DNA of 64,000 nt from Paragorgia papillata (Eukaryota; Cnidaria; Anthozoa; Scleralcyonacea; Coralliidae): positions 4,001,001-4,065,000 of the forward strand of contig JAWNZC010000314.1 in NCBI GenBank assembly GCA_035771165.1, in the 5' to 3' direction. The notes under the pieces were generated by a model. The model saw nothing but the letters and a program-made list of their open reading frames with translations, was not told the DNA's origin and made no database searches. The position numbers were made by a program, and so were the translations under genes. Below, one piece after another: positions 55,062 to 64,000 of the stretch; within the stretch, counting starts at the first letter, position 1; every line of letters starts with the position of its first letter.

Positions 55062-56084
55062 CAGAAAGAGTGCCGCTATACACAGGCTAAAATCCAAGCT
55101 GCAAGTATTGCGCAATACTCCATTTACAGTGAAACACTTTATTCTTTCATAATTGCTTTTTTCGTCATCTTAGATAAAGATTGAAGTTTACGTTAGTTTT
55201 GTGTTGTTTTTCTAAGTCATTGCTGTACGTGGGAGGCGTTTCTTTATATACAGATACATGTCATGATATAGGAACAAAAATCTTAGTTTAAAATATACAC
55301 TGGATATATATAGCTGGGAAACTTCTTGTCTTTTGATTAGGGCTGACACACACTTGGGTTTTCGAGATGCTTCACGTCATATTCCACTTAAGTTTCCTAT
55401 ATTAATGATTTGTTAATGACCTGCCTACATGTCTGAGTTTTTTTCCCCTTAATTTGACGAGTAGAATCGTCTAGCGATAGACAGAGTAAATAAAAATTAT
55501 AATTCCTTTTCAGTGTCATTCTGTATAAATCTAATTTGAGTTTGTTTTGAGGTCTATCTGGTTCGTGATGTCATTGACATTTGCTATATACATCAGATCA
55601 TAAGTGCTATTAGCTTGTATATTTTAATTAAGGAACATTTTTGTGTACTTATTTTCCAGGAAGTCTAAGTATTGAACGGAAGCTGATAATATCAAGGGCC
55701 TTGCTCACCAAGAATTTAAACTTCACATGCATATAAATTATCAAAAGAACTTTTCGGGGCACTATCTTCTCTTAATTCCATTCCTGTCTGGGGCTCAGAA
55801 ACATTTTCTGAGTATTTGAGCTTGACGAACATCCACCAACTACATAGTTTTTTTTGCATTACACCAATTATATATGCTTGTATATGTATACCACATGTAT
55901 ATATACGTACCACTGTTAACCTCACTTTAACTACACGTGCAAACGTTACCGCTTAGAAAGCACCATTAATATATATATATAAACTAATTACAATTAAGCG
56001 AAGATCTATAATTAGGTGACTGGGTACCCAAAACATCTATATTGCTAATCTAGTTGGGTACCCAGTGTATATGAACTTGGAACC

Positions 56085-56170
56085 TTAGCTCTCCATCCTA
56101 ACCTCAGTAGCTCAATGACAATGGTTAGAGCGTCTAACCATGAGTCATTAGAAGGTTCGTTGCAGGTTGG
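56085..56170 (+). repeat. tRNA-derived SINE head
   Basis: CCTCAGTAGCTCAATGACAATGGTTAGAGCGTC with a weak B box (AGGTTCGTTGC). An insertion in the D-arm rules out a working tRNA. It leads into the 24-bp minisatellite. Confidence 0.5.
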
Positions 56171-56171
56171 A

Positions 56172-56695
56172 AAGTTGCAACATGAACAACACTGTACTGA
56201 CCAACATGAACAACGTGCTGACCAAAATGAACAATACTGTACTGACTACTGACCAACATGAACAACGTTGTGCTGACCAACATGAGCAACACTGTGCTGA
56301 CTACTGACCAACATGAACAACGTTGTGCTGACCAACATGAACAACACTGTACTGACTACTGACCAACATGAACAACGTTGTGCTGACCAACATGAACAAC
56401 ACTGTACTGACTACTGACCAACATGAACAACGTTGTACTGACCAATATGAACAATGTTGTGATGGCCAACATGAACAACATTGTGCTGACCAACATGAAC
56501 AACACTGTGCAACATGAACGTTGTGCTGACCAACATGAACAACATTGTGCTGACCAACATGAACAACATTGTGCAACATGAACAACATTGTGCTGACCAA
56601 CATGAACAACATTGTGCTGACCAACATGAACAACATTGTGCTGACCAACATGAACAACATTGTGCATTTGTGCTGACCAATATGAAACATTGAAA
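56172..56695. repeat. 24-bp minisatellite (CCAACATGAACAACATTGTGCTGA)
   Basis: About 20 variable units of GACCAACATGAACAAC then (A/G)TTGTGCT or ACTGTACT, grouped into higher-order units of about 55 bp (with ACTACTGACC) on the left and simple 24-bp units on the right. Open frames here on the minus strand are repeat artefacts. Confidence 0.95.
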
Positions 56696-57589
56696 AAGGC
56701 ATACGAACGATACCTAGTGAATATAGATTGTTCTATCAATACAAATTTCCGCTGTTCCAACAACTGGAACATTGAACAACCTTGCTTCATTATTGCTGAA
56801 CAGTATTATTAAAACAATGATAGCCAATATTGTTGGTCTAACAATGTTGCTTACGAATGATAACAATCTTATTCAAAGTAACAATTACCTTGTTGGCTTA
56901 TTGACGTATATACCTAGCTGCCGTGTCTTCTTCACATCCTTTCAGACACGCCCCTGGTGTGGTGTTAATAAACTTTAGTTCCGATGTGCCAAGTATAGCC
57001 CTGGAGAGCAGTATTTACATTGGGGCCAATCTTAATCTAGGAATGCCGACAACCTGTCTCCTGTTAATACCACAAGTGTCAAAACATTCACTGTTAATAT
57101 TTAATAAAAGTTTACCGTTAACCGACTATGTTGCCAAACACCAAATCACAAAGTCAGCATGCATGACTTTCAAAATTCCCTCCCTAAAAACAAGGTTCTG
57201 TTTATGTGCAGGCAAACTACCCGCTTATCCCACGCATGCATACACTAAAACGGGAAAGCAATTCTGATTCTTTTCGAGATTTTAGTTGGCTAAACCGTTT
57301 TGGTATAAACCAGCTATTGTGGACTATTACAAATGCTGCGTTTTGATTGGATGGGCTACTCACGGTCTATTGGTAATAGACCATTAGTGGCAAAAGAGTC
57401 AAGTTTTAAATGCGAAATAATGGCAGAAAACTCGCATTTTCCTGAGGTTTCAGTTTGTTTCTTCAAAATAATAGTTTGTCCGACTAAAACAATTAGACAA
57501 CTCCTCCTCGTTGTTTATGAACGATAGTCAACTCGGCTTCGCCTTTTCGACTGACAACTCGTCTATAATTGTTAAATATCGTTTTGATA

Positions 57590-57752
57590 ACGAAATACTA
57601 ACATTTCGACCGGAGCCTTTCATGAGTAATTACTTTGATGAAGGGCTTTCTGGAAACATCAGTATTTCGTTATCAAAATTATTCTCGGCAGTTTACCACC
57701 TTTTTACTTTGCTCTATCTAAAACACTGCCTATACGCAGCACTCTATACTTT
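57590..57752. repeat. CTCCGCTCGAAACGTC family copy
   Basis: CGAAATACTAACATTTCGACCGGAGCC and then GGGCTTTCTGGAAACATCAGTATTTCG are inverse arms around a TTACTTTGATGAAG centre, followed by GGCAGTTTACCACCTTTTTACTTTGC and CACTGCCTATACGCAGCACTC. Confidence 0.65.
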
Positions 57753-58134
57753 CACCCCTTAGTTATAATTACTTTAGCTTCCATATATAGGCCGTTAATA
57801 TTGCGAAACTTGTTAATCATACACAGTTTCTGTGTTTTGCCGTTTTCAAAAACTCTTTTATCTTTATTATTAGTTTGTTTATCATCTTGGTTATTAATAG
57901 ATTGTTTATCTCTCGTCTATTTGATTGATTTCAGTTTTTTCACACGCCTTCTTTTCACATGTATATTGTATAATAACTCCTATTTCAGTTTTTTTCGCTT
58001 TAAGTGGTTCACTATGATAAATGGCTTTAAATCGGTTTAGTCAGTTTCTTTTCATCAAATGTTATCTCGGTACGGATTGGTTTGCTATCGTACTTTCAGC
58101 TTGGGGTTTGTAATGTTTTGTTATAGCTCTTGCT

Positions 58135-58260
58135 GTACAAGCTGTCGTTATAGTTGTTGGTTCTGAGCTCACGAGACTCGAACCCGCAACCTTCCGAATG
58201 CTATCCATACACTCTAACAATTCAGCCACTTTCAGATTGTACGGTTCAACACGTTCCCAG
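58135..58260 (-). repeat. tRNA-derived SINE (reverse)
   Basis: The reverse complement has AGTGGCTGAATTGTTAGAGTG and GGGTTCGAGTCTCG, then AGCTCAGAACC, related to the heads at 31775 and 32055. Confidence 0.55.
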
Positions 58261-58304
58261 GTATAAATTGTAAATACCGAGTTCTATAGTAATTCAATGA
58301 GACA

Positions 58305-58645
58305 AGCTCTTGGTCCGCCGCCTCTCGCCACTGAAGTTAAGTCCGATCAAATGGGGTTAGTTCTCGGATGGGTGACCAACTTAGGGGGCTTTCCATTTAC
58401 ATGGTTAGACCAGTCAGTCCGGTTAAATGGAACACGATTCGTTTGAGACCTGGGATGGTCTGACTGGAAAATTTGGTCCTAATCAAAAGCAAGTCCATTC
58501 TGGCCGGACTGCAGATCGGTCTAACCTTGTCAATTGGAAAGCGCCCTTAGCTTCATGTGAGTAGAGTTGTTGGTTCTTTCCTGTGCTTCGAGGGTTTTTC
58601 ACCAGGTTCTCTGTAAAATCAATACCATAGTTTCCCTAGTTAATT
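58305..58645 (+). repeat. 5S rRNA-derived repeat split by a MITE
   Basis: The head GCCACTGAAGTTAAGTCCGATC then GGGGTTAGTTCTCGGATGGGTGACC is the 3' half of a 5S rRNA gene including box C. After a 163-bp MITE (58384-58546) the body resumes as TTAGCTTCATGTGAGTAGAGTTG, GTTGGTTCTTTCCTGTGCTTCGAGG and ACCAGGTTCTCT. Confidence 0.7.
58384..58546. mobile_element. MITE with TTA duplication inside the 5S repeat
   Basis: Ends GGGGGCTTTCCATTT and AATTGGAAAGCGCCC are inverted with two mismatches, flanked by TTA at 58381-58383 and 58547-58549. An inner pair has GACCAGTCAGTCCGG-like arms. A 3-bp duplication with GGGnGC ends resembles Harbinger- or CACTA-type MITEs. Confidence 0.7.
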
Positions 58646-58739
58646 CTACGAACTAGTTCCATCAAGGCGTGAAGGCCATTAGGTTATCAGTATCTAAATA
58701 CTGCCATGTTACCCTCAATAAATAGTCACTTTTACTTTC

Positions 58740-58850
58740 AATATAATGGTTAAGGTGTCTGGCTATAGCATTTGGAATGTTCTGGTCTCGTCGATCTAGA
58801 GCTCACTAGCTCACAGTTTTCCAAGTTTTAGTATCGAACAACAGCTTGTA
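58740..58850 (+). repeat. tRNA-derived SINE head (diverged)
   Basis: ATAATGGTTAAGGTGTCTGGC and GGTCTCGTCGATC, then AGCTCACAGTTTTCC, a weak copy of the head and tail at 31775-31860. Confidence 0.45.
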
Positions 58851-60000
58851 CATCACGACCTAGCAAAACATTGTAATTTCGGCAGTTCGCTACTCTGCTT
58901 CTCACATGTTGTGTTCAAGTCAGTAGTAGCGAGGTTCAGATCACACTTCCACTACCGCTACCGGTACCATAAATGTGGTTAAACTGGTGCAATGTTTGTT
59001 TTTTCGTCCTGCAGTCGTAGTTGGTTTTAATCCTAGTACCGTAAAACGCTTTCTTTTTGCACTAGGTTTGAGACCTGCGGCCATTACTGAACGTAAAAAC
59101 AATATTTGACATGCTTAATTATATTTATGGTAGCGGTAGTGGTAGTGGAAGTGTGATATGAACCTCGCTAATATAGAAGGAATGTATACATGTCTCAGGA
59201 ATGTCCAAACTCCAGTCCGAGATAAAAGCATATATAAAATTTAAAATGCGAGTTTATAAACACACAACACTGTCAATTCAAAGAGTAATTTATCATCATT
59301 TATTTTTGGGGCGTTCCTTGTGAATGGTTTGCCACCCCCAACTGTGTGTACTGAGAACGAGACAATCTAATGCTTTTTAAAGTGGCTCGCTGTGGGTCTC
59401 TTAAGTTAAAAATAGCAAACAGTTACAGTGTAGCTATGTCTCGTTATTATGTCGGCTACAAATGTTCCCGTGTGAGACGCGATGAATCTGGATGCCTGTC
59501 TTTTCTCGTTGTCAAGTGTTTGCTCTGGTTTTTCCAAAGTAGAAATTCTTGATCTAAATATATAATCGTGTTAAGGCATTTTCGTTTTCGTACTACAAAA
59601 AATAAATTATTTTTGGCAGTTTATTTTTGGCAGATATAATATTTTAATCTTTTCACTCCCGCCATGCCATGAAGTCTCCCCTAATTAGGGTCTGTTTACA
59701 AGGAAATTTCTTGTTTTTTTGTTTGTCGTGTTTACAAGGACGCTATAGGGTAACGCGGGTGCTAGGGCAACCCTATCACGACGTCACTAGGGTTACCCTA
59801 GTAGCCGGGTAGGGATAACTCGTCTACCCGTGACAACTTTTTACTTGTTCCAGGCTTCTTGTTATTAAAAGGTAAAAGGTCTTTAATTATAGAATACATC
59901 AAACGTGTATCTTTACAATCAAATTACTCCTAACGATAATGTGGCCGTGTCGAGGCATATATCAAAAGGCGCTTTAAGCAGCCGCCAAGCCCTAGGTGTT

Positions 60001-60192
60001 GATTTTACGGAGGGAGGAAAACCGGAGAACCCGGCGAAAATCCCTCGGAGCACAGGAGAGACCAACTAAACTCTGCTCACATGTGTCCCAAGCTCAAGAA
60101 CGGGGTTGTTCCCAGACGGTCACCCATCCAAGTACTAACCCCGTGTAACCGGGCTTAACTATTGGTGAGAGGCAGCGCCCTAACATGCGCAC
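60001..60192 (-). repeat. 5S rRNA-derived repeat, most complete copy
   Basis: On the minus strand the head reads GCGCTGCCTCTCACCAATAG, then TTAAGCCCGGTTACACGGGG, then TTAGTACTTGGATGGGTGACC, very close to canonical 5S rRNA including the A box and box C of its internal promoter. It is followed by GTCTGGGAACAACCCCGTTCTTGAGCTTGGGAC and the body ATGTGAGCAGAGTTTAGTTGG .. GGAGAGACC-type sequence ending GGTTTTCCTCCCTCCGTAAAATC. The 5' third of 5S is diverged. Confidence 0.75.
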
Positions 60193-60359
60193 ACGCCATC
60201 CGTGCTCCCCACGTGCTTGGTAACCACGTCTAATAAAGTTGACCCGGGCAGCAGGGTGACCCTACCTGTGAAATGTTGCTTGTAAACCCGGGCTAACTTT
60301 AATCTGGATGTTAGGGTATAACTGGGTGCTAGGGTCTGGCATAAACTACCAAGATTAAT

Positions 60360-60455
60360 TTTGATAACGAAATACTGACATTCCGAGCGGAGCCCTTCAT
60401 CAGAGTAAAAGGCTTTGCTCTATCCTAAACACTGCCTACGCAACACTCTACTTTT
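60360..60455. repeat. CTCCGCTCGAAACGTC family copy (reverse sense)
   Basis: GATAACGAAATACTGACATTCCGAGCGGAGCCCTTCATCAG, then ACACTGCCTACGCAACACTCTAC. Truncated copy. Confidence 0.6.
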
Positions 60456-60699
60456 TTTACACTCTATAAAATAGTCTGGTGTTAGAAAAAGTAAAATAGC
60501 TGAGTAATAGTGTTAGAGCAAAATAAGAAAAGTGCTATATATGGTGCATGCATGTGAGCTTGTAACAATACATCTCATTATATGCAAACGCCCGGGGGGG
60601 GCTACTCTGGCAATTTTTGGGTAGGGGTGTGACTTCAAAATCCTGACCCTGTCCCAGACCTAAAAAGGCGATCGATTTTCTATACACTATTCCAGGAGC

Positions 60700-61085
60700 G
60701 TATGGATGGATGGATGAAGTGGATGGTCAGATAGTGGGACGGATGGTGGGGTAGATGGATGGTGGGGTAGATGGATGGTGGGGTAGATGGATGGTGGGGT
60801 AGATGGATGGTAGGGTGGGTGGCGGGATCGATGGATGGTAGGGTAGATAGATCAATATGGCGGGATGGATGGATATGGTGGGATTGGTGGATAGGTGACG
60901 GAATGGATGGAGAGATGAATGGTGGGATGGATGGTGGGATATATGATAGAATGGATGGTGAAATGGATGGTGAGATGAATGGTGGGACGTGATGAACGGA
61001 TGGATAGATGATGGAACGGATGGGTTGGTGGATGGTTGGGTGGATGGTGGAATGGATGAATGGTGGGATCGATGGATGGTGATAC
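60700..61085. repeat. (GGAT)n-derived minisatellite
   Basis: GATGGATGGTGGGGTA-type units, purine-rich on the + strand, just before the VWA exon at 61177. Frames on both strands over it are low-complexity artefacts. Confidence 0.9.
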
Positions 61086-61176
61086 ATAGTAATTGTACCG
61101 AACAACCCGTAGGAAATCTGAATTTCACTTGCATTGTATAAAAGAAAATTCTGACATATTTTTTACTTATTTCTAG

Positions 61177-61487
61177 GTTCTGACCGACGTTGTTCACGAA
61201 GGAAACACGATCTTTTTATCGTGGTGGATGGATCGATGAACATTGATGAGAAAGAGTTTCGTGATATGAAGAAATTCCTCAGACAATTTGTATCCAAACT
61301 AGATGTAGGTCTTGGGAAGACTCATGTTGGCCTTCTGATAGCGAACACCAAGGCGGACACTAAGATAGAGATCAGTTTGGGACAACATGATTCAAGCAAA
61401 GCTTTGAGCAGTGCCGTTGGAAGGATAAAACGACATGGAAGGCGAGATCCCGATATGGGTTATGCTTTGGAATTGATTCAGAACAAA
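61177..61487 (+). CDS. VWA domain exon, N-terminal half
   Basis: After acceptor TTACTTATTTCTAG the phase-1 frame reads SDRRCSRRKHDLFIVVDGSM and NIDEKEFRDMKKFLRQFV, then VGLGKTHVGLLIANTKADTK and RDPDMGYALELIQNK, ending in phase 0 at GTGAGT. This is the first half of a von Willebrand A domain. Strand 1 leads into the metal-ion site, here DGSMN rather than the usual DxSxS, so the second Ser is replaced by Asn. VWA domains mediate metal-dependent protein contacts in extracellular matrix proteins such as collagens and matrilins. The Cys before strand 1 is typical of the module edge. Confidence 0.85.
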
Positions 61488-61724
61488 GTGAGTGTACACT
61501 AAGGTGATATTCTGAGATGAACCAGAATTCTCAAACTCGTTAATAATTCATGAACTATCGTAGCCAATCCATGAACGAGTATACCACATCACATGCATGA
61601 GTTTTGATACCCGATGAAAACCTGTAGGAAACTTCCTAGTGGACTGGATAACATTTCTTAATCTGCATATTAAAATCAATGACGAAAACACCGTAAATCG
61701 CGATGCGAATACTCGTTTGAGAAG

Positions 61725-61860
61725 CAAGATGAAACACTCGTTTATGGTGTTTCATCAGGGGACTCCAAACATTCGAAAGCAATAAAAACACCGGGGCTAC
61801 TCCCTCGGTTTTCTTTTTTTTTTTTTTCCCGTGTTTGGAACCCCCGGATGAAACACTAAA
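61725..61860. repeat. Foldback repeat (GTTTCATCAGGGGACTCCAAAC)
   Basis: ATGAAACACTCGTTTATGG / GTGTTTCATCAGGGGACTCC on the left and CGTGTTTGGAACCCCCGGATGAAACAC on the right are inverted, around a poly(T) run. Same family as 18985-19125. Confidence 0.6.
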
Positions 61861-61924
61861 ATTAGGTATAGTTTTTGACTTATAGAATAAAATCCTGTAA
61901 GTTAAAAGTATGTATCACTATGTG

Positions 61925-62110
61925 CCAATGCAATTAGTTAAACTATTGTTTCAATAGCTGTTCGAAATCTTCATATTTCTCTGTTTTTCTGATATCACGT
62001 GGTAGCTAGTTATATATTTTGGCTCCCATGTAGAAAAAAAACCTACATGCATATTCAGTTTTTACAGCTTGTAAGGTTACATGACGTTGGATTTAACCGT
62101 CGTCGACCAC
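61925..62110 (-). pseudogene. LINE reverse transcriptase, terminal fragment
   Basis: The minus strand keeps the end of an RT ORF: a stretch around GAKIYN-like and KQRNMKISNSY near 61940-62030. It resembles the fragment at 35562-35945 (shared TTTTGGCTCC and TGTAGAAAAA segments). Degraded, with stops. Confidence 0.4.
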
Positions 62111-62260
62111 AACATTGCAAAACCAAAGACAATAGTTTTGTATATATGTGCATGTACACTAGTGGTGTGCGTCGGATCGGATTCGCACACCTCTAAATTG
62201 TACAGGCTATACTCGTCATCTTGAAAAATGACCGTCAATTATTTGACTGCTTGATATCTC

Positions 62261-63066
62261 TAGTCGAGGAGGAGAAGCGAGAAAACGTCGACCACGTAGC
62301 ACCCCCACTATACACAATAGTTTTGACTCCAGATTATAATAGGCTGATACCCATAGAACATTGCTAGGTCAGTCGTACTCACAAATTGTGGGGTCAGTGG
62401 CCTGCTACATAGAGGGGGTGGTGGTCCTTACATTGACAGACTTAAAGTGCACATGAAACGAAAATTAAGTTTGTCTTATTTGAAAGAACACTTAAAGTGA
62501 TAGAGTAACATCTTTTGCAGTTTTTCGTTTCCTTGCTTCGTTCTTGAGATATTTCAGTTTGTTTGAAATGTAAATTAAACAACTTAACGTCACATGTGCA
62601 TGATGAGTTATCAGAGAAGGTTATATATCTTTGCTATTATCAAACATAATCACTTGAAAATTCTACATGTTTGGCGTTGTGAGAGAAACACACGCACATA
62701 CTTCCTTCGAATTAAGTTTGGTTTGATAATAGCAAATATATATAACCTTCTCTGATAACTCATTATGCACATGTGACGTCAAGTTGTTTAATTTACATTT
62801 CAAACAAAACAAAACAACGAAGCAAGGAAACGAAAAACTGCAAAAGATGTTACCCTATCATTTTAAGTGTTCTTTCAAATAAGACAAACTTAATTTTCGT
62901 TTCATGTGCACTTTAAGTCTGTCAATGTAAGGACCACCCACCCCCTCTATGTACGACTGACCTAGCAATGTTCTATGGGTATCAGCCTATTATAATCTGG
63001 AGTAAAAAATATTGTGTAGTGGGGATGCTACGTGGTCGACGTTTTCTCGCTTCTCCTCCTCGACTA
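62261..63066. mobile_element. Large palindrome, TA-flanked, with a MITE at its centre
   Basis: The left arm GTCGAGGAGGAGAAGCGAGAAAACGTC (62263) runs to GGTCCTTACATTGACAGAC (62451). The right arm is its inverse complement, 62917-63064. The left arm has an extra 31 bases around CTCACAAATTGTGGGG. TA lies outside both ends (62261-62262 and 63065-63066). A TTAA element fills the exact centre. The element lies in the intron between the two VWA exons. Confidence 0.8.
62456..62912. mobile_element. TTAA-flanked foldback MITE at a palindrome centre
   Basis: A 457-bp palindrome with ends AGTGCACATGAAACGAAAAT and the inverse, with TTAA at 62452-62455 and 62913-62916. The interior matches the arms of 3137-3624 and 14685-15157. 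Confidence 0.85.
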
Positions 63067-63137
63067 AGTACCTAAATTGTACAAACGGCACACTAAATAA
63101 TAAATATGTATTTATTTTTGGATTATGGGTACAAATA

Positions 63138-63139
63138 AA

Positions 63140-63174
<35 letters not shown>
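63138..63174. repeat. (GTT)n microsatellite
   Basis: Twelve GTT units in the last intron before the second VWA exon. Confidence 0.9.
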
Positions 63175-63176
<2 letters not shown>

Positions 63177-63257
63177 GTCGTCAGAACACAAAAATGTAAA
63201 ATAGTCGCTCTGATCCAGTATAAAATTGTTTTTACGTAAACGTTGTTTTCTTGTTAG

Positions 63258-63555
63258 GTATTTACTGATCAAGGAGCCGACCGACCCGGCATACACGATG
63301 TTCTTATCTTGTTGACGAATAAAATTGATGCCAGTAAACTGGAAGACGTTCTAAAAAGAGCCAAGGAACTCAAGTCGAAGAATGTGGAGATTATTACCGT
63401 TGCAGTTACTAAAAAGAAGCTTATGTGGAACTTTAAAGACGAGCTCACTGCAATAGCTTCAATTCCACAGAATGTTCTTACACTCCAATCTAAACATCTA
63501 AAAAAGTTAAAACGAACATTGAACCGAAGAATTTGTCGATCAAGACGTGCCATGC
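63258..63555 (+). CDS. VWA domain exon, C-terminal half
   Basis: Phase-0 acceptor TTCTTGTTAG is followed by VFTDQGADRPGIHDVLILLT, then NKIDASKLEDVLKRAKELKS and KNVEIITVAVTKKKLMWNFK, and a basic tail KHLKKLKRTLNRRICRSRRA. It holds the second half of the VWA fold: the LILLTN strand and loop (the usual LxTDG is LTNK here), the helix ELKSKNVEI and strand ITVAVTK. It leaves in phase 1 at GTGAGT, so further extracellular modules should follow outside the window. The closing Cys in RRICR could pair with the Cys that opens the previous exon. Confidence 0.85.
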
Positions 63556-63604
63556 GTGAGTATATACAACACTATTGTACACTATGTGTACACTTTTTGT
63601 GCCT

Positions 63605-63692
63605 TTATGCTCTTTTTGCTCCTTTTGTTCCTTTTTGTTCCTCTTTGTTCCTCTTTGTTCCTCTTTGTTCCTCTTTGTTCTACTTTGTTCCT
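63605..63692. repeat. 10-bp tandem repeat (TTGTTCCTCT)
   Basis: About eight units of TTTGTTCCTC with a few variants just after the last VWA exon; pyrimidine-rich on the + strand. Confidence 0.9.
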
Positions 63693-63827
63693 CTTTCGAA
63701 TGATTATTGTGGAACAGTGAACTCGGGTGGAGAATAATATTAAGGTGTTACTCCGAGCGACGAACCATACCAGGTGAGTAGAGAAAACTCTACTTGGCCA
63801 GGCTGGGATTCTGGGATACAACTTGAC

Positions 63828-63890
63828 CATGTAGCTCAGTTGGTAGAGCATCGAACTAGTAAACCGAACAATCATGGCCATAAATAATTG
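63828..63890 (+). repeat. tRNA-derived fragment (5' half)
   Basis: CATGTAGCTCAGTTGGTAGAGCATCGAACTAGTAAACC is a tRNA-like D-arm and anticodon arm with A box. The B box is missing, so it is a truncated tRNA pseudogene or SINE. Confidence 0.5.
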
Positions 63891-64000
63891 GGCACAGCAG
63901 TGCAAATGAAGAGTCTGGTAGCCTCACGCAAGAAAAACTATAATATATCGCCTTGAATCCTTACCTAACAATCTCTCCCCTCCCTCCTCCATCAATGTTG

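Noticed and set aside
56301..56790. Frames with repeated Cys-Ser-Cys-Trp or Met-Leu-Phe units
   Set aside because: Translation of the 24-bp minisatellite; no signal peptide or gene structure.
60100..60192. Possible functional 5S rRNA gene
   Set aside because: Only part of 5S is conserved, the 5' third is diverged and a common non-5S body follows, as in the other copies.
60680..61197. Pro/Ser/Ile/His-rich minus-strand frames
   Set aside because: Translation of the GGAT-derived tract inside a VWA intron.

Overview
This is animal nuclear DNA, most likely from a cnidarian (probably an anthozoan). That rests on a WSC-type module spliced to a hedgehog-type Hint domain, a secreted von Willebrand A (VWA) protein built on phase-1 introns, and a dense mix of hAT, TTAA-inserting, tyrosine-recombinase and LINE elements with tRNA- and 5S-derived SINE-like repeats. 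The species call is inference. Most long open frames here are transposon pieces or low-complexity repeats. The host genes lie in short exons that had to be found from splice sites and reading phase.

Host genes, all on the + strand. (1) About 2.55-7.21 kb: the 3' part of a secreted WSC-Hint gene, with a probable small exon at 2554-2610, a WSC exon at 4148-4468 and a terminal Hint exon at 6530-7209. (2) 10041-17180: SRP9, the 9-kDa signal recognition particle subunit, in three exons whose frames and phases join exactly; its second intron is about 6.8 kb because of transposon insertions. (3) 51538 to beyond the window: a secreted VWA protein with a signal-peptide exon at 51538-51610 and VWA exons at 61177-61487 and 63258-63555; the gene runs off the right edge.

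Mobile DNA is deeply nested. The second intron of SRP9 holds a 5.1-kb DNA transposon (11161-16235; 13-bp terminal inverted repeats, 5-bp TTTAT target duplication, seven GTAACGGACATTAC-type subterminal motifs). It carries an antisense RNase H-like transposase candidate of a family I cannot assign. That gene has been broken by a TTAA foldback element (14685-15157), by a 1,019-bp MULE-like element with a 9-bp target duplication (12043-13061), and by frameshifts. At 21899-29303 lies a hAT transposon with perfect 8-bp target duplications. It carries only the C-terminal part of its transposase and hosts a 5.6-kb tyrosine-recombinase retrotransposon (23316-28942) with three open frames and split direct repeats.

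From 29.3 to 51.5 kb I recognise no host gene. This stretch holds LINE 3' fragments (one with a CCHC and putative restriction-like endonuclease tail), foldback MITEs, tRNA-derived SINE-like repeats and striking simple repeats: a TTGYR pentamer array at 47.7-48.0 kb and a (TCTA)n tract of about 330 bp at 49.85-50.19 kb. The introns of the VWA gene (51.6-63.2 kb) carry 5S rRNA-derived repeats, nested palindromes, a 24-bp minisatellite and a GGAT-rich tract.

The strongest candidates for something undescribed are the 11161-16235 transposon, the family of TTAA-flanked palindromic elements (one sitting at the exact centre of another palindrome), the 5S-derived repeat family, and a helicase-like exon lying among inverted and direct repeats at 17.5-18.65 kb.
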